Part shown: positions 57,454 through 64,000 of the stretch, piece by piece | Layout of the letters: every line of letters starts with the position of its first letter | How positions within the stretch are numbered: the stretch's first letter is position 1 | Assembly: GCF_029910095.1 (NCBI RefSeq) | Contig: NZ_CP094526.1 | Span: 5,456,001-5,520,000 of the forward strand | DNA from: Bradyrhizobium sp. ISRA464 | Lineage (GTDB): Bacteria > Pseudomonadota > Alphaproteobacteria > Rhizobiales > Xanthobacteraceae | Direction: 5' to 3' | DNA length: 64,000 nt | Position numbers and translations under genes: made by a program | Notes under the pieces: model-generated | The model's database searches: none | Seen by the model: only the letters and a program-made list of their open reading frames with translations | Told to the model about the DNA's origin: nothing

Positions 57454-59838
57454 TCAAGCCTTCTCGATCGGCGCCGGCTGCCCGCCCTTGCCGCGGAGCT
57501 TTTGCGACAGGTTGATCAGGAACATCGAGGTCGGCCGCAGGATGAAGAGATCCGCGACCAGCGCCGCAACCATCGAGAACGCGCTGAGCCAGCCGAACAG
57601 GCGCAGCGACGGCAGGTCGGAGAACACGGTGACGACGAGGCCGCAGGCCAGCACCACCGTGGTCAGGATCAGCGCCGGACCGACCAGGACCGTGGCGCGC
57701 TCGACCGCAAGCTGCGGCGTCACGCCGGGCTTGGTCTCAAGCCGCAGGCGGTTGAGGAAGTGGATGGTGGCGCTCAGGCCAAGGCCGAACGACACCGTGA
57801 GCGCCACGACGCTGGCGAATTGCAGCCCCTCCCCCATCAGCCACAGCACGGTGCCCGACAGCACCACGGGAAAGATGCCGGGCAGGATGCAGGAGAACAT
57901 CACCACGATCGAGCGGAACGCCAGTCCGATGAAGATCGCGACCAGCGCGAACTCCACGGTAAGGCCCCGATTGAGCTTCTCGATCATGCTGGCGCTGTTG
58001 CGCGCGGCGATCGCCGAGAGGCCGGTGACCGCGATCTCATAGCCGGGATGCTCGGCGCGCACCTTGTCGAGCTCATGGTCGAGCTTGTTGACCACCGGCA
58101 GGATCTGACTGGAATCGAGGTCAGGCACGCGCCCCGACACCACCACCGCGTCCTGATTCTTATCGATAAAGCGACGCACCAGGTGTTCGGGGATCAGGTC
58201 GACATATTCCTTCAACGTATTGACGTCCGTTGTGCCGGCCTTCTCCGCAAGCCAACGGCGCAGGGTCTCCAGCGACCATACGTTGCCGACGCCGGCGGTC
58301 TTCTCGACCATCGCATGGACGTCAGCGATCGTCTTCAGCGTCTCCGGCGCGTACAGCGAGGCTCCTTGCGGGAATTGGATCAGCACGTCGATCGGGTTGG
58401 CGCCGGTCAGCTTGGCGTCGAGGCGGTTCGACGCCGCCACGGCCTGCCGCTTGTCCGGCACCTGATCGGCAAGCCGGTAGCGCGGCTGCAGGTTGGCGTA
58501 GATGAGGCCGAGGCTGCCGACGACGAGCAGCGCGATCAGGCTGAATAGCCCGGGACGGCCGACCATGCGCACGGCGATCCAGTAGCAGAAATTTCGCAGC
58601 GCCTGCACGCCGGCGTCGGCGCTCTGGAATTTGACCGCGAAGATCCGCTCGTTGCGCACGAACAGCACGCCGAACACCGGCACAAGGCTCAACACCGCGA
58701 TCAACGCGATGATTGTGGCGGCAAGGCCCGCCTCGCCGAATTTGCGGATCAGGTCGGAATCCGAGAACTGCAGCGCGATAAACGAGATGCCCGCGGTGCC
58801 GTGGGTCAGCACGCAGGCGGGACCTACCACCAGCACCGCGTTCTTGAAGGCGGTGAACTTGTCCTGGCCCGCGATCAGCCGGTCGCGCGCAGCAAAGGTG
58901 AGCTGCATCGAATCGGAGAAGCTGATCACCATGATGAGCGGCGTCATCACGTTGAGGAACATGTTGAGATTGAAATTGGCCCAGCCGAGGCCGCCGAGCG
59001 CGAGCAGGATCGCGATCATCGGTGGAAATGCCGCCGCCACCATGAAGGAGATCTTGCGGAAGAAGATGATCGCGATGATGCAGCCGGCGAGGATGCCGAG
59101 GATGTTGTAGGTCAGTCCGTCGCGCTCGACCGCGTTGCGGATTTCGAGCTGCATGACCGGCACACCGGAGAGTTCGGCATTGAGCCCGCTGCCGCCGAGA
59201 TCTTCGGCCATGATCTTTCTGATGTCGCCGACCACATCGCTGAGCTTGTTGCTGCTGACCACCTTGGGCTCGAGCGACAGCACGATCAGCGCAAGCGTGC
59301 CGTCTTCCGACAACAGTTTGCCGCGGATGATCTCGTTGCTTTTGACGGTCTCGATAAACTTGTCGTAGGCCTCCCCTTGCGGCAGCTCATTCGGGAACAG
59401 CGCCGCCGGCAGCTTGCCGGGAGCCGGCGCCTGCCGCGCAGAAAACAGCGAAACGAGGCCGCGGACCCCATCGACGAGCTGAAGGTCGGTGACCATGTCG
59501 CGCAGCTTCTGGAGATTGTCACGCGCGAGCAGCGTCTTGCCTTCGACCACGACCAGGACGTCGAATTCGGTCGAAGGGAACCGCTTGGTGACCGCCTCGT
59601 ACTGTTTGAAGTCCTTGGAGTTGGACCGGAACAGCTGTGACAGCGAGTCGTCGATCTTGATCCGCTGGACGCCGAACACGGCGCCGATCATCAGAAGGAC
59701 GAGAACGATGCAGGACAGGATCGGCGCCCGCATCGGGATCAGGCCGAGACGCTCGATCCCGAAAGCAATGCTGGGCCCGGACCGCGGCTCTTCGACCTTC
59801 TCCACGTGGACCTGACTTTCGGAATTCTTTTCGAGCAT
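57454..59838 (-). CDS. MMPL/RND-superfamily transporter related to HpnN
   Basis: 794 residues. Twelve membrane helices in two halves: an N-terminal cytoplasmic stretch, TM1 (ILSCIVLVLLMIGAVFGVQRIKIDDSLSQLF), a periplasmic loop with VVVEGKTLLARDNLQKLRDMV, then a TM cluster with MTPLIMVISFSDSMQLTFAARDR, an Asp-containing relay helix. The second half shows VVALTVSFGLGLSATIHFLNRLRLE. It belongs to the same superfamily as HpnN, the MmpL-like lipid exporters, but is not HpnN: the periplasmic regions differ. Location near the hopanoid genes suggests lipid or hopanoid transport; this is inference. The upstream 200 bases show no clear promoter. Confidence 0.85.
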   Translation of the reverse strand: MLEKNSESQVHVEKVEEPRSGPSIAFGIERLGLIPMRAPILSCIVLVLLMIGAVFGVQRIKIDDSLSQLFRSNSKDFKQYEAVTKRFPSTEFDVLVVVEGKTLLARDNLQKLRDMVTDLQLVDGVRGLVSLFSARQAPAPGKLPAALFPNELPQGEAYDKFIETVKSNEIIRGKLLSEDGTLALIVLSLEPKVVSSNKLSDVVGDIRKIMAEDLGGSGLNAELSGVPVMQLEIRNAVERDGLTYNILGILAGCIIAIIFFRKISFMVAAAFPPMIAILLALGGLGWANFNLNMFLNVMTPLIMVISFSDSMQLTFAARDRLIAGQDKFTAFKNAVLVVGPACVLTHGTAGISFIALQFSDSDLIRKFGEAGLAATIIALIAVLSLVPVFGVLFVRNERIFAVKFQSADAGVQALRNFCYWIAVRMVGRPGLFSLIALLVVGSLGLIYANLQPRYRLADQVPDKRQAVAASNRLDAKLTGANPIDVLIQFPQGASLYAPETLKTIADVHAMVEKTAGVGNVWSLETLRRWLAEKAGTTDVNTLKEYVDLIPEHLVRRFIDKNQDAVVVSGRVPDLDSSQILPVVNKLDHELDKVRAEHPGYEIAVTGLSAIAARNSASMIEKLNRGLTVEFALVAIFIGLAFRSIVVMFSCILPGIFPVVLSGTVLWLMGEGLQFASVVALTVSFGLGLSATIHFLNRLRLETKPGVTPQLAVERATVLVGPALILTTVVLACGLVVTVFSDLPSLRLFGWLSAFSMVAALVADLFILRPTSMFLINLSQKLRGKGGQPAPIEKA

Positions 59839-60038
59839 GCCCTGTCCAGTTCTGAAAACGACTCAATCTAGCTTGGGTGTTGGGTCCTCAGGCGCGAATG
59901 AGGCTCGTGGGCGCAGCCGATCGGCGCTAGTCCTTGAAAACACGCGAATATTGACCGGCGCCGGTTTTACAGGCCCACCTTCCTGCTCGCAAGCGCGAGC
60001 ATGGAGTCGAATCGGCGGGGAACCGCCGAAAACCACCA

Positions 60039-60830
60039 TTAAGTAGCTGATTTGTCACACTCCGGTAGCGCATTCTGGGACGATCCACCGCCGCTTTCAT
60101 CTTTCAGTGCGACTCCCGTGATCTGGCGTGCCGACCCCTCGCGTACAAGCCAGGAAATCCTGAATGCGGCCTCCGGGTAGCTCAGCCCGGCACCATGAAT
60201 ATTGGAGACGCAGTTGCGCTCGGCGTCGGTCAGGCCGATCCGCGGCCCGAAGGTGAGATAGGCGCCAAGGCTGTCGGGCGCCGAAAGGCCCGGCCGTTCG
60301 CCGATCAGCATGACGAGCATGCGCGCGCCGATGACGGCGCCGATCTCGTCACCGAGCGCGACCCGCGCCCCGGACGCGATAACCACCGCACCGACCTCGA
60401 TCTTGTCCGCGGCGAGTCGCGGGACGAGATGCCGGAGCAGTTCGACGGCGTGGACGTTGACCGCGGTCGGCGACAGGCCGTCGCCGATCACGATGGCGCA
60501 GGGGCACGCGGCGATACCCCTGCCCTCCGGGGTTCGCAGCGCTGCGGGATCGAGCCTGCGCCCGAGATCGGGACGGCGCAGGTAGTCGCGCCGGCTGTGT
60601 GCCTGGCTCGACACCTCGACCGGCGCGAAGCCGAGGCCGGCGAGACTCGCAGCGATGCCGGCGACATCGAAGGCGGCGTGAACGGCGTCGCGGGCGCGTG
60701 CGTGGTCGAGCATGAAGGAGAGCAGCGCATCGGTCGACAGGCTGGCGCCGGACCGGCCAAGGCCGACGCGCGCCGGCGTCAGCTCGCGGAGATCGGCAAG
60801 GGAATGTGATGATGGCGCCGGGGCTTTCAT
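60039..60830 (-). CDS. eutC: ethanolamine ammonia-lyase small subunit
   Basis: 263 residues from ATG 60830, 4 bases after the hpnP stop. EutC binds adenosylcobalamin with Eut[36 protein letters not shown] near the start, [24 protein letters not shown] (GDGLS), [40 protein letters not shown], and [25 protein letters not shown] at the end. The holoenzyme splits ethanolamine to acetaldehyde and ammonia in the cytoplasm. It is separated from eutB by hpnP, an unusual order, and no microcompartment gene is near. Confidence 0.95.
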   Translation of the reverse strand: MKAPAPSSHSLADLRELTPARVGLGRSGASLSTDALLSFMLDHARARDAVHAAFDVAGIAASLAGLGFAPVEVSSQAHSRRDYLRRPDLGRRLDPAALRTPEGRGIAACPCAIVIGDGLSPTAVNVHAVELLRHLVPRLAADKIEVGAVVIASGARVALGDEIGAVIGARMLVMLIGERPGLSAPDSLGAYLTFGPRIGLTDAERNCVSNIHGAGLSYPEAAFRISWLVREGSARQITGVALKDESGGGSSQNALPECDKSAT

Positions 60831-60834
60831 GCTC

Positions 60835-62421
60835 TCATTCGGCGGGCACGGACGCCTCGCGCAGCCGGATCGAATAGTTCGACGCGTTCTGCCTGCCGCT
60901 GGAGGCCGCACGCGCGAACGTGATCAGATGATGCCCGACCAGCGTCGCCGAGATCAGCCCCTCGATGTCGCCGCGCTTCAGCCGTCCCAGCGCAAATTTC
61001 CAGAACACGCGCCTGTAGTCGCCGAGTACGCCGACCTTCCAGAAGATGTTGCGCAGCATGATCAGGCCGCGCCGGATGTTGGCCCAGCTCTTCATCTCCG
61101 GGCTGACCGGCACCTTGATGCGGTTGGCGTAGGTATATTCACATTGATACAGATAGCGCGCGAACAGCTTCTCGGGCTGGTAGGCGACCTCCATGCATTT
61201 GCGCCAGGAATTGACCACGTCGTCGTAGGGCAGCAGGAACTGCACGTTGGAATCGCGGCTATCATCGTGGACCAGCCGCCCGGCCTTTTCGAGGCGATCC
61301 CACAGCGGCGTCTTGGGCAGCGCCTGCAGCAGATTGATGGTCAGGAGCGGAATGCGGGACTCGTCGATGAAGGAGAGCAGCGCATCACCGGTCTCAGGCT
61401 TGTCGGTATCGAGCCCCATGATGATACCGGAGACGACCTCCATCCCGTAGGAATTGATGGTGTGCACACCCTCCAGGATGGGGACCATCATGTTCTGGTC
61501 CTTGTGCATCGCCTTCAACGCGTCAGGGTCGGGCGTCTCGATGCCGACGAAGATCGTGACGAAGTACGCTTCGCGCATCTTCTCCAGGATCTCCGAGCGC
61601 TTGGCGATGTTGAGCGTCGCCTCGCAGGCAAGCCGGGTGACGTAACCGGTCCGCTTCTGCCATTCGATCAGGTGCGGAAGCAGCTCGACCGCCGCCTTGC
61701 GGTTGCCGATGAAATTGTCATCGACGAAGTAGATCGTATCGGTCATGCCGCATGCGCGCAGCTTGTCGAGCTCAGCGACGATCTGCTGTGGCGTCTTCAG
61801 GCGCGGATTGCGGCCATAGAGGCTGGGGATGTCGCAGAACTCGCATTGATAGGGGCAGCCGGACGAAAACTGAATGCTGCCGAGGAAGTACTTCTTGGTT
61901 TCGGCGAGTTCATAGGCCGGCAGCGGAAAGTCCGTCATCGGCAGGCGGTCAACCGTCTTCAGCACGATCTGCGCGTCCGGACGCCGCGTGTCCTGCGCCA
62001 GGCGCCTGATCAGTTCGTCGGTGGCGTCGCCGAGTTCGCCGACGTGGAGGTAATCGAACGAGGGATAATAGTCCGGGCAGGCGCTGACCGACGGGCCGCC
62101 GATCGCGACCGCCAGGTCATGATCATGGGCGCGGTGGCAAATGTCGTTCATCTGCTGGCGCTGGATGTGCATGCCGCTGACGAACACGGCGTCCGCCCAC
62201 GCGAAATCATCATCCGACGCCGGACGCAGATTCTCGTCGATGAAGCGGACCGACCAGGTCTCGGGCAGATAGGCAGCGATCAGCAACAGCCCCTGCGGCG
62301 GCATGAACGCCTTGACGCCGGCGGTGAGCGGATAGGAGTACTCGAAGGTACCAAAGGCCGACGTATAGCGCGGAAAGACGCAGAGGATACGCCGCACCGT
62401 CTCAATGCCTTCAGCTCTCAT
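60835..62421 (-). CDS. hpnP: hopanoid C-2 methylase HpnP (B12-binding radical SAM)
   Basis: 528 residues from ATG 62421, with GAGG 8 bases upstream. N-terminal cobalamin-binding domain ([47 protein letters not shown] ... [25 protein letters not shown]), radical SAM motif CPYQCEFC at 189-196, and the long C-terminal region with [30 protein letters not shown] of this group. HpnP methylates hopanoids at C-2 to make 2-methylhopanoids and needs cobalamin and SAM. It lies between eutB and eutC, 4 bases before eutC. Alternative: another B12 radical SAM methylase; the hopanoid context and length favour HpnP. Confidence 0.9.
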   Translation of the reverse strand: MRAEGIETVRRILCVFPRYTSAFGTFEYSYPLTAGVKAFMPPQGLLLIAAYLPETWSVRFIDENLRPASDDDFAWADAVFVSGMHIQRQQMNDICHRAHDHDLAVAIGGPSVSACPDYYPSFDYLHVGELGDATDELIRRLAQDTRRPDAQIVLKTVDRLPMTDFPLPAYELAETKKYFLGSIQFSSGCPYQCEFCDIPSLYGRNPRLKTPQQIVAELDKLRACGMTDTIYFVDDNFIGNRKAAVELLPHLIEWQKRTGYVTRLACEATLNIAKRSEILEKMREAYFVTIFVGIETPDPDALKAMHKDQNMMVPILEGVHTINSYGMEVVSGIIMGLDTDKPETGDALLSFIDESRIPLLTINLLQALPKTPLWDRLEKAGRLVHDDSRDSNVQFLLPYDDVVNSWRKCMEVAYQPEKLFARYLYQCEYTYANRIKVPVSPEMKSWANIRRGLIMLRNIFWKVGVLGDYRRVFWKFALGRLKRGDIEGLISATLVGHHLITFARAASSGRQNASNYSIRLREASVPAE

Positions 62422-62506
62422 CAAACATCCTCAAGCGAAGTACCAACAAATCTAACCACGCCATTGAACGGTGGGCCAGAAATTCTTCAACATTGTGGCA
62501 CCTGCT

Positions 62507-62531
62507 AACGTCACAACGTCGGGATGGTTGC
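62507..62531 (-). promoter_or_regulatory. weak EcfG-type promoter candidate for hpnP
   Basis: On the minus strand GCAAC (62531-62527), 16 bases, CGTT (62510-62507): one mismatch in the -35 element to GGAAC-N16-CGTT, between the eutB stop and hpnP. In R. palustris hpnP is known to be EcfG-dependent, which is why I list it. Confidence 0.3.
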
Positions 62532-62553
62532 TACGGAGGACGCCGTTTTCGCA

Positions 62554-63936
62554 TCAGGCCAGCAGCCTGGAAGCAAATTCGGGCAGCTGCCCCGCATCGC
62601 CAACAAGGCGAAAGTCCTGCCCCGCAAGGCCGGCGCGCATCAGCCAGTCGTCGAATTCGGGCGCCCGCTTCAGGCCGAAGAGGTCGCGGATATAGAGCGC
62701 ATCGTGAAACGAGGTCGACTGGTAGTTCAGCATCACGTCGTCGGCGCCGGGAACGCCCATGATGAATGTGACGCCGGCGGCCGCCAGCAACGTCAGGAGA
62801 TTGTCCATGTCGTTCTGATCGGCCTCGGCGTGATTGGTGTAGCAGACGTCGACACCGAGCGGCAGGCCAAGCAACTTGCCGCAGAAGTGATCCTCGAGCC
62901 CAGCACGGATGATTTCCTTGCCGTCATAGAGGTATTCGGGACCTATGAAGCCGACCACGCTGTTGACGAGAAGCGGATCGAACGCGCGCGCCACCGCATA
63001 GGCCCGCGCCTCGCAGGTCTGCTGATCGACCCCGTGGTGAGCGTTGGCCGACAGCGCCGACCCCTGCCCGGTCTCGAAATACATGACATTGCCGCCGACC
63101 GTGCCGCGGTGCAGCGAGCGTGCCGCCTCGCGCGCTTCGCGCAGGATCGAGAGGTCAACGCCGAAGCTGCGGTTGGCGGCTTCCGTGCCGGCGATCGACT
63201 GAAAGACGAGATCGACGGGTAGTCCCTGTCCGATCAGGCCGAGCGTGGTCGTGACATGCGTGAGCACGCAACTTTGCGTCGGAATCTCCAGCCGCGTGAT
63301 GATGTCATCGAGCAGCCGCAGCAAGGCCGCGATTACGTTGGGATCGTCGCTTGCCGGGTTGATGCCGATGCAGGCATCGCCCGATCCGAGCAGAAGCCCG
63401 TCGAGGATCGAGGCGGTGATGCCGCGTGCGTCATCGAAAGGATGGTTGGGCTGCAGCCTTGCGCTCATCCGCCCGCGCAGGCCGATCGTGTTGCGAAACC
63501 GGGTCGTCACCTCGCACTTCCGCGCGGCCAGGATCAGGTCCTGGTTGCGCATCAGCTTCGAGACCGCCGCCACCATCTCCGGCGTGACGCCGCGCGAGAT
63601 CTTCGTCAGGGCGTCGGCGGTCGCGGTGTCCGACAGCAGCCAGTCGCGGAAGCCACCGACGGTGAGCGACGACATCGGCAAAAATCCCGCAACGTCATGG
63701 CTGTCGAGGATCAGACGGGTGACCTCGTCGTCCTCATAGGGGACCACCGGCTCGTTGAGGAACTGACTGAGCGGAACGTCGGCAAGCGCGAAACGTGCGG
63801 CGATCATCTCCTCGGCGCTGTCGGCCGCGATGCCGGCCAGCCGGTCACCGGAACGCGGCGGCGTCGCCTTGGCGAGCAATTGGCGCAGGTCATCGAAGAC
63901 GTAGGAGGTCGCAAAAACGGTGTGACGGTAGACCAT
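62554..63936 (-). CDS. eutB: ethanolamine ammonia-lyase large subunit
   Basis: 460 residues from ATG 63936; an upstream GTG would add 15. TIM-barrel catalytic subunit of the B12 enzyme: LAGIAADSAEEMIAARFALADVPLSQFLNEPVVPYEDDEVTRLI, TRFRNTIGLRGRMSARLQPNHPFDDARGITASILDGLLLGSGDACIGINPASDD, MYFETGQGSALSANAHHGVDQQTCEARAYAVAR and GVDVCYTNHAEADQNDMDNLLTLLAAAGVTFIMGVPGADDVMLNYQSTSFHD are family landmarks. The upstream region lies beyond the window, so a cobalamin riboswitch or regulator cannot be checked. Followed 132 bases later by hpnP and then eutC. Confidence 0.96.
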   Translation of the reverse strand: MVYRHTVFATSYVFDDLRQLLAKATPPRSGDRLAGIAADSAEEMIAARFALADVPLSQFLNEPVVPYEDDEVTRLILDSHDVAGFLPMSSLTVGGFRDWLLSDTATADALTKISRGVTPEMVAAVSKLMRNQDLILAARKCEVTTRFRNTIGLRGRMSARLQPNHPFDDARGITASILDGLLLGSGDACIGINPASDDPNVIAALLRLLDDIITRLEIPTQSCVLTHVTTTLGLIGQGLPVDLVFQSIAGTEAANRSFGVDLSILREAREAARSLHRGTVGGNVMYFETGQGSALSANAHHGVDQQTCEARAYAVARAFDPLLVNSVVGFIGPEYLYDGKEIIRAGLEDHFCGKLLGLPLGVDVCYTNHAEADQNDMDNLLTLLAAAGVTFIMGVPGADDVMLNYQSTSFHDALYIRDLFGLKRAPEFDDWLMRAGLAGQDFRLVGDAGQLPEFASRLLA

Positions 63937-64000
63937 GGCATTTCGGGTCTCGGAGGGAGGCGGGACGGTGCAGCGTAGCACCTCTTTGCTAACAGCTCCC

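Overview
The window is high-GC alphaproteobacterial DNA, most likely from Bradyrhizobium or a close relative (Rhodopseudomonas/Nitrobacter group). The reasons are a full hopanoid locus including the 2-methylase HpnP and HpnN/HpnO, an ImuA-ImuB-DnaE2 mutagenesis cassette behind a GTTC-N7-GTTC LexA box, a GGAAC-N16-CGTT promoter of the alphaproteobacterial general-stress type, and several dispersed palindromic intergenic repeat families that I associate with this group. I see no rRNA, tRNA, CRISPR array, insertion sequence or phage gene. The organism is an inference; no marker RNA gene is present.

Layout. 1-8334: the end of a TolC-type outer-membrane gene, an exported amidohydrolase, a metal-type RND efflux pair (adaptor then permease, minus strand), a CaiB/BaiF CoA-transferase and a small membrane protein. 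8335-9785: gene-poor, rich in palindromic and tandem repeats, with one small membrane-anchored protein. 9786-17488: SOS mutagenesis block, imuA-imuB-dnaE2 on the minus strand and, divergently from the same LexA box, a DUF4130-UdgX fusion. 17985-20627: PiT phosphate transporter and a LysR regulator. 20786-27957: a CzcCBA-type divalent-metal efflux operon with small accessory proteins and an HMA-CDF fusion transporter. 28093-39241: metabolic genes (P450, M20 amidohydrolase, IclR regulator with divergent MaoC pair, DUF3311/sodium:solute symporter pair, GMC oxidoreductase with alpha/beta hydrolase, Kup potassium transporter). 39373-42538: a His-rich mini-protein beside a Tat metallophosphoesterase, cupredoxin, ECF sigma and anti-sigma operon.

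42675-63936 is the hopanoid region: hpnO, a DUF2147 protein, hpnN, ispH-hpnH, then hpnC-hpnD-hpnE-shc-hpnG on the minus strand. Beyond these lie small exported proteins, a second MMPL/RND protein and an eutB-hpnP-eutC arrangement. IspH feeds isoprenoid precursors. HpnC/D/E make squalene, Shc cyclises it, HpnH and HpnG extend and trim the side chain towards ribosylhopane, HpnO makes the amino form, HpnP methylates C-2 and HpnN moves hopanoids to the outer membrane.

Most notable: a perfect EcfG-type promoter in front of hpnN; an old tandem duplication of the overlapping 3' ends of hpnN and the DUF2147 gene; hpnP inserted between the two subunits of a B12-dependent ethanolamine ammonia-lyase; palindromic elements inserted in frame in both imuB and dnaE2; and the UdgX fusion sharing a LexA operator with the mutasome.
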